64,000 nt of DNA from Methanobacteriota archaeon (lineage in GTDB: Archaea > Thermoplasmatota > Poseidoniia > Poseidoniales > Thalassarchaeaceae). The stretch covers positions 1 through 64,000 of the forward strand of contig JABIKU010000035.1 in assembly GCA_018654845.1 (NCBI GenBank), read 5' to 3'. The translations under genes and the position numbers were made by a program. Positions 27,957 to 38,188 of this stretch are shown one piece after another (position 1 is the stretch's first letter; the number at the start of each line of letters is the position of its first letter). The notes beneath the pieces are model-generated. The model did no database searches and was not told the origin of the DNA. It was given only the letters and a program-made list of their open reading frames with translations.

Positions 27957-29606
27957 TCACATGATTTCTCGATTTCTGAAAACAGCCTGACCCATACCGA
28001 CCATCAGAACTGTCACTGCCAATAGTAGTGTTACACTCACAATCAAAGCAACCACTGGATTACCAGTCTGTAGTGTATGAACTGGAGGATGCCAAAACCA
28101 AGAGAGTCCAGTATCTAGATTGAATGCTGAAGACATTTCTTGGTACTGTAATGTATCTGGCCAGACAATTAATACAACTGCATCTATCATCTGTATTGCC
28201 CAATGTGAAACAGAGAGTACAGGTATTGTTGCATTAGGAATTGTAATCGTAAATAATCCCATTAAAAATTCCCACACACCGAAAAGAATACAGATGTAGA
28301 CACCATATTTTGGAGAAATTAGTCCCAGAGTATTGAACACTGCTCCGTAAGCGGCTAATACGAGAATTGTAGCAAATGCAATTCCTAACCAAACGGGAAA
28401 ATCTCCCAATCGAATAAGGTCGTCTCCTGGGCCAATAACCGAAGTTACTAGAGCCATCATAAATACCATGATAATCACAAAGGCCCCTACCAAAGCCATG
28501 TAGCCTAATAACCGATAAAGAATGAATTCGACACGATGAATTGGTTTAGACAAGAGGTAATGCAATGTGCCATTTTCTGTTTCATCACGGATTAAACCTA
28601 GGGCAAGGAATAAGGGTAAGAATAATCCAAGAATCATGACAAATGCAATTTTACCAGTGCCAATAATGAAAGTTCGATGACTCGATTCTCCGAGAATCTT
28701 AGAATCGTCTGGATCTTCGTCGACACTTGAATCTGCACGAATTGAAATAATTTCACCTAAATCATTCACGGTCCAGATGACATCACAAGGGATTCCGTTA
28801 CGATTTTGATCCATATTTGCTTGAATTGGGTTTCCTTGGGAATCAATCCAACCAATCTTCAAACAATCGCCATCATCGTCAAACCCTTGGCTAGATGTTC
28901 CTAATTTGAAATCCCAATCAATATCGTCTTCGTCAATATACATTGAAGCGGGGTGTGGCTCAATCTCGACATAGTCTGTAAGTCGACCCCAACTCGCACT
29001 ATATTGATCTGGAACTTCAAGAGTTCCTTCGGCAGTAAACCCAATGCCATACATCAGATATGTGCCATTATCAAATATACAAGCAGTTTCCCATCTTAAG
29101 TTTGAATCAAAATCAGAATTCTCGTCTGAGCAATCTTCCACATCATTCCAAGCTACAGTTTTAGACCATTGATCCCAAATAGGAGGATCATAATTAATCC
29201 ATGTCGGTGTAAAATATCCAACTACACTTACCCATGTATGATTTCCAGTATGAGTCCTCGGTTGATCATTCCAGTCAATATCACTTTCAAAGATAAAGTT
29301 AGGATATCCTGGGTAAGAAAATTCATTATAATTATCTGTCCCATACATATTTTCTTGTCCAATTGGATAGCCGTCCCCATCAGGATCCTCACTGTCTCCA
29401 TCATTATCTATAGCATCGAAATCTTCCCGAATCGCATCGATGTAAAATGCTAGAAGCATCACCATGAGAAGCATTCCAACACCTAAAACAACCCAAGTTG
29501 AAATTCGATGTCGTAGTTGACGAATAGTCAGCTCAACGATTGCTCCAGCTTTGCGATCCAACCTAGTCCACACTGTTTCAGAAAGTCCTCTACCTTGCTC
29601 ATCCAT
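27957..29606 (-). CDS. ABC-2 type transporter permease with large Asp-rich extracytoplasmic insertion
   Basis: N-terminal TM, acidic ~250-aa loop, then five or so TM segments with DETENGTLHYLLSKPIHRVEFILYRLLGY. Confidence 0.85.
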   Translation of the reverse strand: MDEQGRGLSETVWTRLDRKAGAIVELTIRQLRHRISTWVVLGVGMLLMVMLLAFYIDAIREDFDAIDNDGDSEDPDGDGYPIGQENMYGTDNYNEFSYPGYPNFIFESDIDWNDQPRTHTGNHTWVSVVGYFTPTWINYDPPIWDQWSKTVAWNDVEDCSDENSDFDSNLRWETACIFDNGTYLMYGIGFTAEGTLEVPDQYSASWGRLTDYVEIEPHPASMYIDEDDIDWDFKLGTSSQGFDDDGDCLKIGWIDSQGNPIQANMDQNRNGIPCDVIWTVNDLGEIISIRADSSVDEDPDDSKILGESSHRTFIIGTGKIAFVMILGLFLPLFLALGLIRDETENGTLHYLLSKPIHRVEFILYRLLGYMALVGAFVIIMVFMMALVTSVIGPGDDLIRLGDFPVWLGIAFATILVLAAYGAVFNTLGLISPKYGVYICILFGVWEFLMGLFTITIPNATIPVLSVSHWAIQMIDAVVLIVWPDTLQYQEMSSAFNLDTGLSWFWHPPVHTLQTGNPVVALIVSVTLLLAVTVLMVGMGQAVFRNREIM

Positions 29607-30550
29607 CAGGTATCACCGCCGACTAAATATCCGAGTAGAGATTCTAAATTATCATCAGGATTATCGATTGAAGACACCGCAATTTTGGATTCGACAATAA
29701 CTCTTGGTAAAACTGAATGAGCCTCTGAAAGATTGTTGGTTTGAATCTCAAGCTTACCTTCATCAGGGAATCGAACACCATAAATTGGCTTCTCGCCGAT
29801 GAATGCGGAAGCTAATTTTCTAGGTTCATCCGTCGTCAACATAATTCTGTGAGGATGTTTATCCAGTAATCCACGAATAGCATGTAAATTTCCTAGTGCT
29901 AGTAATCTGCCATTATGAAGAATAACGATTTGTTCAGTAATCCTTTCAATCTCTTCTAAAATATGGCTTGAAACGAGAACTGTCTTACCTTGAGAACCAA
30001 GTTCCCTGATTACATTCATTATACTGGTTCTAGCTATTGGATCACAACCATGCAATGGCTCATCTAGAATTATTAAATCCGGATCATGGACCAATGCATG
30101 TGCGATTTTTACTCGTTGTCTCATACCTTTGCTATACTTTCCAATTTCCTTGTGCCGAACATCATGTAATCCTACGAAACCCAAGACATGCTCCGTACGT
30201 TCATTTGCTTCATCTCTTGTCATCCCATGGAGTCTTGCTAGAGTTGACACAAAATCTTGAGCGGTCATCCAATCATAGAGTCTTTCAGATTCACTGACAT
30301 AACCGATTCTGCGATAGGGAGACGTGTCTTTCCATGGGTCGATTCCGAAGAGACGGACACTGCCTTGGCTAGGTTTCAATCGACCCACTAACAGTTTGAA
30401 CAACGTCGATTTTCCAGCACCATTCGGTCCAAGAATTCCTGTGACCCCCCCATCAATGGCTAGAGAAACATCATTCAATCCAATTACTTGGTCATACCAT
30501 TTCGAAGTATTTTCCATTAATACCGTTGGAATTTTTGTATCAGTACTCAT
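29606..30550 (-). CDS. ABC transporter ATP-binding protein
   Basis: GILGPNGAGKSTLFKLLVG, YSKGMRQRVKIAHALVHDPDLIILDEPLHGCDP. Confidence 0.95.
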   Translation of the reverse strand: MSTDTKIPTVLMENTSKWYDQVIGLNDVSLAIDGGVTGILGPNGAGKSTLFKLLVGRLKPSQGSVRLFGIDPWKDTSPYRRIGYVSESERLYDWMTAQDFVSTLARLHGMTRDEANERTEHVLGFVGLHDVRHKEIGKYSKGMRQRVKIAHALVHDPDLIILDEPLHGCDPIARTSIMNVIRELGSQGKTVLVSSHILEEIERITEQIVILHNGRLLALGNLHAIRGLLDKHPHRIMLTTDEPRKLASAFIGEKPIYGVRFPDEGKLEIQTNNLSEAHSVLPRVIVESKIAVSSIDNPDDNLESLLGYLVGGDT

Positions 30551-31566
30551 TCCCTAGTCACCTCCAATGAACTGACACGAGTAGTTAGAATTCCAATCGA
30601 AATTGTATTCATCAATAAAATTGAAACAATTGATAATGACAACGGATGATCATAATTCAATTCGATACCGAGAAGATATTGACCTATATGAGCTAGACAA
30701 TCATAAGGACTCAAAATATAGAGAATAGAAGAATCAAATTGAGCATCAACCAATAGCGCGACGAGTTTTGTTCCATAGATTACGCTCAAGAATGCAATCG
30801 CAGAAAAAAATCTACTTTGACTTATACTCGATAGCGCTAATCCTATCGAAGTATAGGTGAAAACTAACAAAATTCCACAAAATAATCCGGCGATAAATAA
30901 TGGCAGGGTATCTACGAGATAAGCCCAGCCTTCCCCTCGGAAAACTATTGCTGCAGTGTAATATGCAACATAAGAAAAGATGATGACGAATCCCAATATT
31001 ACAGCTACACTGACAAATTTCATTATCGTGTAATCAGTTCGAGTGACCGGTCTTGAAAAGTAGATTGCGCTAGTGCCATTCTTTCTATCATCTGAGATCA
31101 TACCACCTACAACCATCGCTGTTAATAGCGGCCAAAAACATAAGTTTCGGGGGAAATATCCCAATACTTGCCCCCATAAATTATAACGATTCACACCCCA
31201 CATCCTAGCTAGTTCATCCTCTGTACCCCCAAATAGAGATGAAAGGAATAACATAGCGATTGGAGTAAGTGCACCGAGGAAAATTACAACTATAGATAAA
31301 CGTACAAAAGCATGATACTGACGATGACCCTTTGAGGTAAATATTCCATAGACATGATGGCGGAATATCGCATAATTTCTAATCCACCTAGGCCCTAATT
31401 TACCTTCCCATGGACGGTATTTTTGTTCGAATATAGCTCCCATTGAAGCATCTTGACCGGAAACTTTAGCCGATGCGTTTTCGTCACCATCCCCAGATCC
31501 ATATGCCACTTCCATCCTAGTCTGGCCACCTTCCAAATTGAGCTCTTCTTCAGAAATCCTCGCCAC
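30547..31566 (-). CDS. ABC-2 type transporter permease
   Basis: SDDRKNGTSAIYFSRPVTRTDYTIMKFVSVAVILG; multiple TM segments; 4-nt overlap with the downstream ATPase gene. Confidence 0.85.
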   Translation of the reverse strand: MARISEEELNLEGGQTRMEVAYGSGDGDENASAKVSGQDASMGAIFEQKYRPWEGKLGPRWIRNYAIFRHHVYGIFTSKGHRQYHAFVRLSIVVIFLGALTPIAMLFLSSLFGGTEDELARMWGVNRYNLWGQVLGYFPRNLCFWPLLTAMVVGGMISDDRKNGTSAIYFSRPVTRTDYTIMKFVSVAVILGFVIIFSYVAYYTAAIVFRGEGWAYLVDTLPLFIAGLFCGILLVFTYTSIGLALSSISQSRFFSAIAFLSVIYGTKLVALLVDAQFDSSILYILSPYDCLAHIGQYLLGIELNYDHPLSLSIVSILLMNTISIGILTTRVSSLEVTRE

Positions 31567-32548
31567 CTCCAGTATGCCCCTCAGTCATCAGATCCTTCGC
31601 ACCCTTGACCTCTTGACCCAAACGTTCCATGATTAATAGGAAAATATCTTCAAGATCTGGTTTGTATTCGTTTAATTTACGTACTTGAACATTACAATCA
31701 GCTGCAGTGGATAATATTTGATTGATTGTTTCAGGAGAATCTTGTTTGACTCTCATCACCCTTCCAAGCCGCCTGACAGACATTCCTCGCTCTTCTAATG
31801 CAGTTTGCATCTTTGAAGATCCACCCCAAACTGAAATTTCGATTTCAACATCAACTTGCCTCGCTAATTCATTGATTTGTCTATGAACTACAATTCTACC
31901 TTGATGAATCATTACAATATTTTCACAGACCTCTTGAATATCATCCATAACATGTCCACTCATCAAAACAGACCGACCACCATCAGTCACAGTTTTCTTC
32001 AACGTATCCAACATGAATGTACGAGCTCTCGAATCGAGGCCGTTAGTAGGTTCATCACAAATCAAAATTTCAGGGTCATGAATCAAAGCACATGCTAATT
32101 TGGTTGCTTGCTTCATTCCTGTACTGAAGGTCTCGATTTTACGGTATCGTTGATCTTTTAATCCAACATATTCCAAAACCTCATGTGCTCTTTGAGTCGC
32201 TTGTTTTGAATTCATACCAAGTAATTCACCCGAATATCGAACTTGATCGATAGCGATTAAATCTGGATCAAGTGAATCATATTCTGGCATATAGCCAATT
32301 CTCGAGCGAATCATTTCACCTTGAGTTCGAATGTCATAACCGAGTACACTGCCATCTCCAGATGTTGTCTTAATCAAGCCGAGAATACATTTGAAAAATG
32401 TCGATTTTCCAGCGCCATTTGGCCCAAGGAAACCAGTTGCACCTCTTTCTAATTTCAAATTAACTCCATCTAGTGCCAAGTGTGGGCCATACATTTTCAC
32501 GAGTTCACTTGTCTCAATAACAAAGCTTGACCCAGATGAAGTTACCAT
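31550..32548 (-). CDS. ABC transporter ATP-binding protein
   Basis: GFLGPNGAGKSTFFKCILG, FSTGMKQATKLACALIHDPEILICDEPTNGLD. Confidence 0.95.
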   Translation of the reverse strand: MVTSSGSSFVIETSELVKMYGPHLALDGVNLKLERGATGFLGPNGAGKSTFFKCILGLIKTTSGDGSVLGYDIRTQGEMIRSRIGYMPEYDSLDPDLIAIDQVRYSGELLGMNSKQATQRAHEVLEYVGLKDQRYRKIETFSTGMKQATKLACALIHDPEILICDEPTNGLDSRARTFMLDTLKKTVTDGGRSVLMSGHVMDDIQEVCENIVMIHQGRIVVHRQINELARQVDVEIEISVWGGSSKMQTALEERGMSVRRLGRVMRVKQDSPETINQILSTAADCNVQVRKLNEYKPDLEDIFLLIMERLGQEVKGAKDLMTEGHTGGGEDF

Positions 32549-32634
32549 GGTTAGTCCACCGACTCCTAAAGGAGTCGTGTAGCGCTCACACTGAAACCAC
32601 TTGAATTAATCCCCGGCGGGAAGTCAATAATCTG

Positions 32635-34800
32635 TCAATCTTCCTTCAGAGCACCATCACGAACACGTACTGCGATGCCTTTACTGAGGAAGGCCATATC
32701 CCTAGCTCCCGTGACGGCGATTCCATGCGCGACCAAATTACCTTCAGAATCAACGACCAAGCAAGGTTGTCCTGGAATTAGATGGGGGTCGGCACCAAGC
32801 ACGTAACCATGCATGACATTACGACCCACTCCGACAAATGGAATCGCATCATCACGTAATAAAACTCGAGCGATTCCTGGGTGGTCGACCTCCTCGCCGT
32901 CAAATTCTTCCCCAAATTCAAGAGGAGGTTGGGAATTCAACATATTGAGGCGTCTAGCTCCGGCTAATGTCAATGAAATTGCTCCGTCCATCAAACGTGG
33001 AGAAATAATGTGTTCATCATTTGAATGAACGTTAATCATTCGGTCGGTTCGGGAACGACGACTAACCATCCCTTCAGTAATTTTACAACCATCAATAGGA
33101 GAAATTCCATTCAAAACCGACAATTTATCTACAATTGTACATCTGTCGAGCCAATTTCGAATTTCTGAAGTTTGCACAGGATTTGATTCTGGAACTGGGC
33201 CAGGGACCCTCCTTTCAACGGGCAAACCATCTAATCCCAACTCGGCCAAATCATCGATGATATCATCGACATCAGAGAATTCTGACCATGTATCATCACT
33301 ACAATCAATGTGGCACCAAGGCGAGACATCTTCAAGAGAATATGGCAGCAATCCAATAGGAGTCGAGAGAAGAATTACTGCCTTGGGTTCTTCTATTAAA
33401 GTCGATATTACTGAATGCAATGCTGTTTCACGCCAAGGAGGAGGAACACCCTCAATTATTACCACTCGCACCGGTTCACCAGTAGATGAATCCCACCAAC
33501 TTCCAGGTGAGCGCCACCTAGTTGCTAACAATGATTTAAGATGTAATATATGAGGTCTAAACTCAATATCTTCGGAAAGATTTTCACCTCCATGTCTAAT
33601 CGGATTTGTTGATGCAATACCCCGCAGTGAACTGATTCCAACTGGCCCTTCATCAGAAGAAATCAATTGATCGATCACCCATAGGAAAGCTTCACGCAAT
33701 TGGGGAGAAGCATGACTTCTCTGCTCTGCTAGTTGCCAAATTTTTCCATTTCGAACAGCCTCTCTACAACGTGCCAATTCCGCTTGAGTTATCTCAAGAT
33801 TATGGTGAGCGATTAGAACGCCTCGTTCTTTTTCTCCCATCGCTCTAACTTCAGCAGGAGTTTTTCCAAATAATGCTGATGATGAAATCGGCCATTCACT
33901 TAAATCCGCCAATTTTAGAGTTCCTGTTGGGGTCATTAATCGATTATCCCTAGCAAAAAGTGCATACGCGGCTGAATCAAATAAATCAGTGCCAAGGGCG
34001 ATGGCAAATGGGAATAACAGTGGGTGGCCGCAACCGAATAGATGAATGGGGCGATTTGGTGGAATCGTTGACCTAGCCGCTAGTAATATTTCGAATAATT
34101 CTCGGTATCTCTGTCTTTCCATCAATGGAACTATCCCCCCGATTGGATGCACTGCAAAACCACGCACATCTCCTTCAACCTGTCCCATCTTCTCACCTGC
34201 AATCGCTCGCAAATCAGGGTATAATCCTCCTTGAATTGGTCCGTTAAGCAATAATTTTTCACCTGCTAATTTCAACGAGATTGGGGCACGAGAAATTGTT
34301 TCTTCAACAGCATTCTCGATTTGCTCACGAGTCATATCAGGTCGTCCAAAAACGTCCAACATCGTACCTACATCTACACCAAGATTCTTTTGAAACTCGA
34401 CAATTTCTTCAACACCAACCTCTACGTCTCCATAAACATAGGATTGGAATGTACCTGAATCGGTCACGATTACTCCGGGAAAATCTAACAAAGCGTGAAC
34501 ACCATCTTTCAATCCAGATTCGTGTAATCGATCATGTTTCCATATCACATATGAATTTGTAATTAATCCTTCAACACCATATCGATCCCACATTTCACGC
34601 GGTTCAATCGTTCGAATGTTAGGATTGACGACGGGTAAAAGCATCGGTGTATTTAGAACGCCGTGTTTTGTGTGAAGTTTACCTAAACGTGCAGCACCAT
34701 CTGACTTCACAATTTCGAACTTTCCGAGGTCTTGAGGCCTACATGGATTCGGGTCTGGCCTGATACTCACAAAGGCATTGCGAGGCCAATTGGTCATCAA
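32635..34800 (-). CDS. tgtA: Archaeosine tRNA-guanine transglycosylase with C-terminal PUA domain
   Basis: GKLHTKHGVLNTPMLLPVVNPN, VTDSGTFQSY, FAVHPIGGIVPLMERQRYRELFEILLAA, HLFGCGHPLLFPFAIALGTDLFDSAAYALFARDNR; C-term VGVGRNVMHGYVLGADPHLIPGQPCLVVD PUA. Confidence 0.93.
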   Translation of the reverse strand: MMTNWPRNAFVSIRPDPNPCRPQDLGKFEIVKSDGAARLGKLHTKHGVLNTPMLLPVVNPNIRTIEPREMWDRYGVEGLITNSYVIWKHDRLHESGLKDGVHALLDFPGVIVTDSGTFQSYVYGDVEVGVEEIVEFQKNLGVDVGTMLDVFGRPDMTREQIENAVEETISRAPISLKLAGEKLLLNGPIQGGLYPDLRAIAGEKMGQVEGDVRGFAVHPIGGIVPLMERQRYRELFEILLAARSTIPPNRPIHLFGCGHPLLFPFAIALGTDLFDSAAYALFARDNRLMTPTGTLKLADLSEWPISSSALFGKTPAEVRAMGEKERGVLIAHHNLEITQAELARCREAVRNGKIWQLAEQRSHASPQLREAFLWVIDQLISSDEGPVGISSLRGIASTNPIRHGGENLSEDIEFRPHILHLKSLLATRWRSPGSWWDSSTGEPVRVVIIEGVPPPWRETALHSVISTLIEEPKAVILLSTPIGLLPYSLEDVSPWCHIDCSDDTWSEFSDVDDIIDDLAELGLDGLPVERRVPGPVPESNPVQTSEIRNWLDRCTIVDKLSVLNGISPIDGCKITEGMVSRRSRTDRMINVHSNDEHIISPRLMDGAISLTLAGARRLNMLNSQPPLEFGEEFDGEEVDHPGIARVLLRDDAIPFVGVGRNVMHGYVLGADPHLIPGQPCLVVDSEGNLVAHGIAVTGARDMAFLSKGIAVRVRDGALKED

Positions 34801-36605
34801 TCCTCGCTTGTGCGAGAAATAACATTCAACTTGACTTTATCATTCACTAGCTCGACACTTATCTCGTCACCGGTGTTGATTGCAAGGGTTGGATCTTCTT
34901 CAAATCCATGAGCATATGGCACGCCAAGGAGAGAAGCTGCGGGTAGAGTCAAAGGGCAAACATCTCTATTGATTATCCCTTTCGGACCTTTTCCAGTATA
35001 GATTAATCCCATCAAAACGAAGGGGGCAACGGTCGAACCAGAACCCTTCGGATAGATGAAAATCGTGTCTTCAATTGCAACTCCATCAAGAGGATGCCCC
35101 GGCTCTTCAATAACACCAGTATCACGATTCACATATCCAAGATAGGTGATTGGGACATCGCTGACCAAGGCCTTTCCTTGTACCTGCCATTCACGTTGAC
35201 TCGGTAAACTCAAGCCAATCATTTCACAACCTCCATTTTGGTATGTTTTGTTGGAATGCATCGGCACCGCGGCTTTGGTATCTAATACTGGTCGTTGCGA
35301 TTCTATCAGCGTTGGATCAAAAGCATGTGCTACGCATTCGTAAATTGGTGCAACGCTGGTCGGCATTCTATTCAAACCAGATGTCAAATAATGTTCTGCC
35401 TTGAGAGAATTTGTTAAAATATGGTTGTATTTTTTCCGATTGTAAGGAGTCACCTCAGGACATGTATCGCGCAATACCAAAGCCCCTGCTTCTTCAAGAA
35501 TATCTATCGTTCCATCCGCTTCGAGCAATTGATGATTATGCCCACTAGTGAATACCCACAAACGGCGGTCTGAAATTTTTTCACCTAATTCCATTCTTGC
35601 TCTGACTGCTGCTGCAGTAGCTCGAACCTCACCCACACTGGCTTGGGGGCAACCGATGACCACTAGATCAACGATTCCTGTTGGCCCTAAGTCACGATAT
35701 CTGCTACGAAGATTTTCATCAGAAAATGTCAGATATCCTTCATATGATTCGACTGCTGGTGCTTCAACTGTTTGACCATCTGCCCATAATAAGGGGCAAC
35801 CATAATTTGCAGCAGCTGCTGCTAATGCTTTTCGCATTTCAAAACTCGCGGTTTTTGGTAATCCACGAATATGTGGCATCATTCCCCAAGGAAGATTCCA
35901 ATCAGGGCGAATTTGCTTACCAATCCAATCACCAAGAATGCTCCAATCAGTTAAATCATCCATTGAACATTCTACGTCAACGAGGATATTTGGTATTCGA
36001 TTGGAATCAATGTGTAATCCCCAATAAGGCGCCCATCCCGTTAATGCAGTAGCGAGAGCTGACAGCCCAGATTCTCGGTTTGTAATCAATGAAGTGTAGG
36101 AATTGGAAAAACAGACTGCATTGGATTCAGCCCATGAACCGATTCCTTCAACCAAGTCTAATTCACTATCATAAGGAGTGCAAGAGAGAGTTGCTTCAAT
36201 ACCAAGTTCAGAATAGGCATGAATTATTTCAAATTGATGTTCTAAAAAATTAGGATAATCGATTCCCATCTCTTCCATTCTGTGTTGGTCACATCCCGCA
36301 GAATTCAAAGTAGTTGGAATCGATACTATCCCCTCTGGGTCACCAGAAATATCTGCCAAAAACTTCCGCAAACCGTGCCCACCGGTGATTACACTTACCC
36401 CCGACACGTGAGCATGCTCACATCGAATGAATTCATCCGCTCCTGCAGCAGATGCGAGATCAACAACTAATCTAGCTGCCTTCTGCTTGGTTGGTCCATT
36501 CTCACCAGCAAGCATCAATTGCAACTCTGTTGGGATGTTCACATAATGGTCGGCGAGACCGTCCCCCTTCAATTCAACGCAATACTCTGTCACAAGATTA
36601 GTCAA
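34797..36605 (-). CDS. Aconitase X (AcnX), large and small subunits fused; candidate mevalonate 5-phosphate dehydratase
   Basis: HAHVSGVSVITGGHG, TTLNSAGCDQHRMEE, CTPYD; swivel-domain-like GKALVSDVPITYLGYVNRDTGVI...HPLDGVAIEDTIFIYPKGSGSTVAPFVLM at C-terminus. Confidence 0.85.
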   Translation of the reverse strand: MTNLVTEYCVELKGDGLADHYVNIPTELQLMLAGENGPTKQKAARLVVDLASAAGADEFIRCEHAHVSGVSVITGGHGLRKFLADISGDPEGIVSIPTTLNSAGCDQHRMEEMGIDYPNFLEHQFEIIHAYSELGIEATLSCTPYDSELDLVEGIGSWAESNAVCFSNSYTSLITNRESGLSALATALTGWAPYWGLHIDSNRIPNILVDVECSMDDLTDWSILGDWIGKQIRPDWNLPWGMMPHIRGLPKTASFEMRKALAAAAANYGCPLLWADGQTVEAPAVESYEGYLTFSDENLRSRYRDLGPTGIVDLVVIGCPQASVGEVRATAAAVRARMELGEKISDRRLWVFTSGHNHQLLEADGTIDILEEAGALVLRDTCPEVTPYNRKKYNHILTNSLKAEHYLTSGLNRMPTSVAPIYECVAHAFDPTLIESQRPVLDTKAAVPMHSNKTYQNGGCEMIGLSLPSQREWQVQGKALVSDVPITYLGYVNRDTGVIEEPGHPLDGVAIEDTIFIYPKGSGSTVAPFVLMGLIYTGKGPKGIINRDVCPLTLPAASLLGVPYAHGFEEDPTLAINTGDEISVELVNDKVKLNVISRTSED

Positions 36606-36639
36606 GTTGAGAAGGAAAGTTGTTCACGGAGCGGATAAG

Positions 36640-37437
36640 ATGATACCCACGCCCTACGATTTGGCGGCGCTAACTTTGATAATTTCTTTGATTTCGGGAA
36701 TTATCCCACTTCAAATTAAATTTACTGGAAATTTCATAAATTTACAAAGAACCACAGGAATTGCTTCAGGAATTTTAATCGCATCAGCACTACTTATCGT
36801 TATTCCAGAAGGATTCCATATCGCAGGACAAGAGATTGGAGTTGGTATTACTACTAGTAGTGCAGTCCTCGCTGGATTCTTGTTTATGTTGATTTTAGAA
36901 GGGACAGGTATTGGTCACGCAGTTCATGAAGAACATCACGACCATTCACATTCACATGGCCATAATCATGTCCTTCATCCTAATAATCCCATAATGGCAA
37001 TAATCGGTTTGACGATTCACGCCGCAACCGATGGTTTGGTTATCGGTGCGGCGGCTTCAAGCACTAGTAACGGCGTTACGATGTTGGTATTAGTCGCTGT
37101 ATTATCACATAAATTTCCAACTTCATTTAGTGTTGGGGCATTCAGCCTACATGAAAGAGGTGACAAAAAATTGGCTTTCCGGGATGTGATTATTTTCTCG
37201 TTAGCAACCCCATTTATGATTATTATAGCCTTTACAATGATGCAAGATGTCGATTTATTTATTCTTGGTTTGATGATGTTATTCAGTGGTGGAACCTTCC
37301 TTTATGTTGCGACCGTTGATGTTCTACCCGACGTGCATAATCCTGAAACGGGTCGCTCTGCACTGGTCAATGTGCTCCTTGGTGTGGCGATAATGTATGG
37401 TATCATTCTCGCTGTAGGCGATATCGGTCTTCACTGA
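36640..37437 (+). CDS. ZIP-family metal transporter
   Basis: His-rich loop HEEHHDHSHSHGHNH; TIHAATDGLVIGAAA; LSHKFPTSFSVGAF. Confidence 0.88.
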   Translation: MIPTPYDLAALTLIISLISGIIPLQIKFTGNFINLQRTTGIASGILIASALLIVIPEGFHIAGQEIGVGITTSSAVLAGFLFMLILEGTGIGHAVHEEHHDHSHSHGHNHVLHPNNPIMAIIGLTIHAATDGLVIGAAASSTSNGVTMLVLVAVLSHKFPTSFSVGAFSLHERGDKKLAFRDVIIFSLATPFMIIIAFTMMQDVDLFILGLMMLFSGGTFLYVATVDVLPDVHNPETGRSALVNVLLGVAIMYGIILAVGDIGLH

Positions 37438-38159
37438 TTCCGTTGGCGCTGAGCTTCTATCGCGACCGCACTGAGTGGTGCTTGTAAATTGAAAGATGGA
37501 ACAAATCCAGTCATTGGAATTTGAACACACTCATCGGCTAATCGAATAATATCATCTGAAATTCCATATTTCTCACCACCTACGATTATTATCACATCTC
37601 CAGTCAGATCTACCTCCCATGGAGTAGATGTACCAACGTCTTCCACTGCAATAATACGAAAACCAGCTTCTTTTGCTTCAATTATTGCTTCGATACCATC
37701 GATCCAATGTACTGGAATAAATCGATGAGCTTTCATTGAAGCACGTTTTGCAGCACTTCTTTCCTGATTATTTAGTTGGGCGTCGATAATGACTGCATTT
37801 GCTCCGGAAACTTCAGCAGTACGAATACAGAAACCGATATTCACTGGATATGCAGCCCCTGCAAGAAGCCAAATAAGTCCACCATTCGAGAATACATCTT
37901 CCAAAGATGAATCGGGATTACGACCGACTAAAGCAAGTATATTTGGAATACCATTATTATTATCACGTGACATACGCCAGAGATCATTTTCAGACCCATG
38001 AATTATTTTAATATCAGACTTTTCAGCATAAGAAATAATTTTTGTAAGTTTAATTGATGTAGCATCTCTCTTAACTAAAATAAGGCTGATTTTTTCATCA
38101 TCCTCAATAGCTGCAAGGACTTCATCTTCACCACATCTCTGCATATTCATATCTCGCAC
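37431..38159 (-). CDS. SpoU/TrmH-family RNA 2'-O-methyltransferase
   Basis: NIGFCIRTAEVSGANAVII; IIIVGGEKYGIS; VQIPMTGFVPSFNLQAPLSAVAIEAQRQR SPOUT motifs. Confidence 0.88.
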   Translation of the reverse strand: MRDMNMQRCGEDEVLAAIEDDEKISLILVKRDATSIKLTKIISYAEKSDIKIIHGSENDLWRMSRDNNNGIPNILALVGRNPDSSLEDVFSNGGLIWLLAGAAYPVNIGFCIRTAEVSGANAVIIDAQLNNQERSAAKRASMKAHRFIPVHWIDGIEAIIEAKEAGFRIIAVEDVGTSTPWEVDLTGDVIIIVGGEKYGISDDIIRLADECVQIPMTGFVPSFNLQAPLSAVAIEAQRQRNQ

Positions 38160-38188
38160 CTTTAAACTATATCATATGAAACTAAGAA

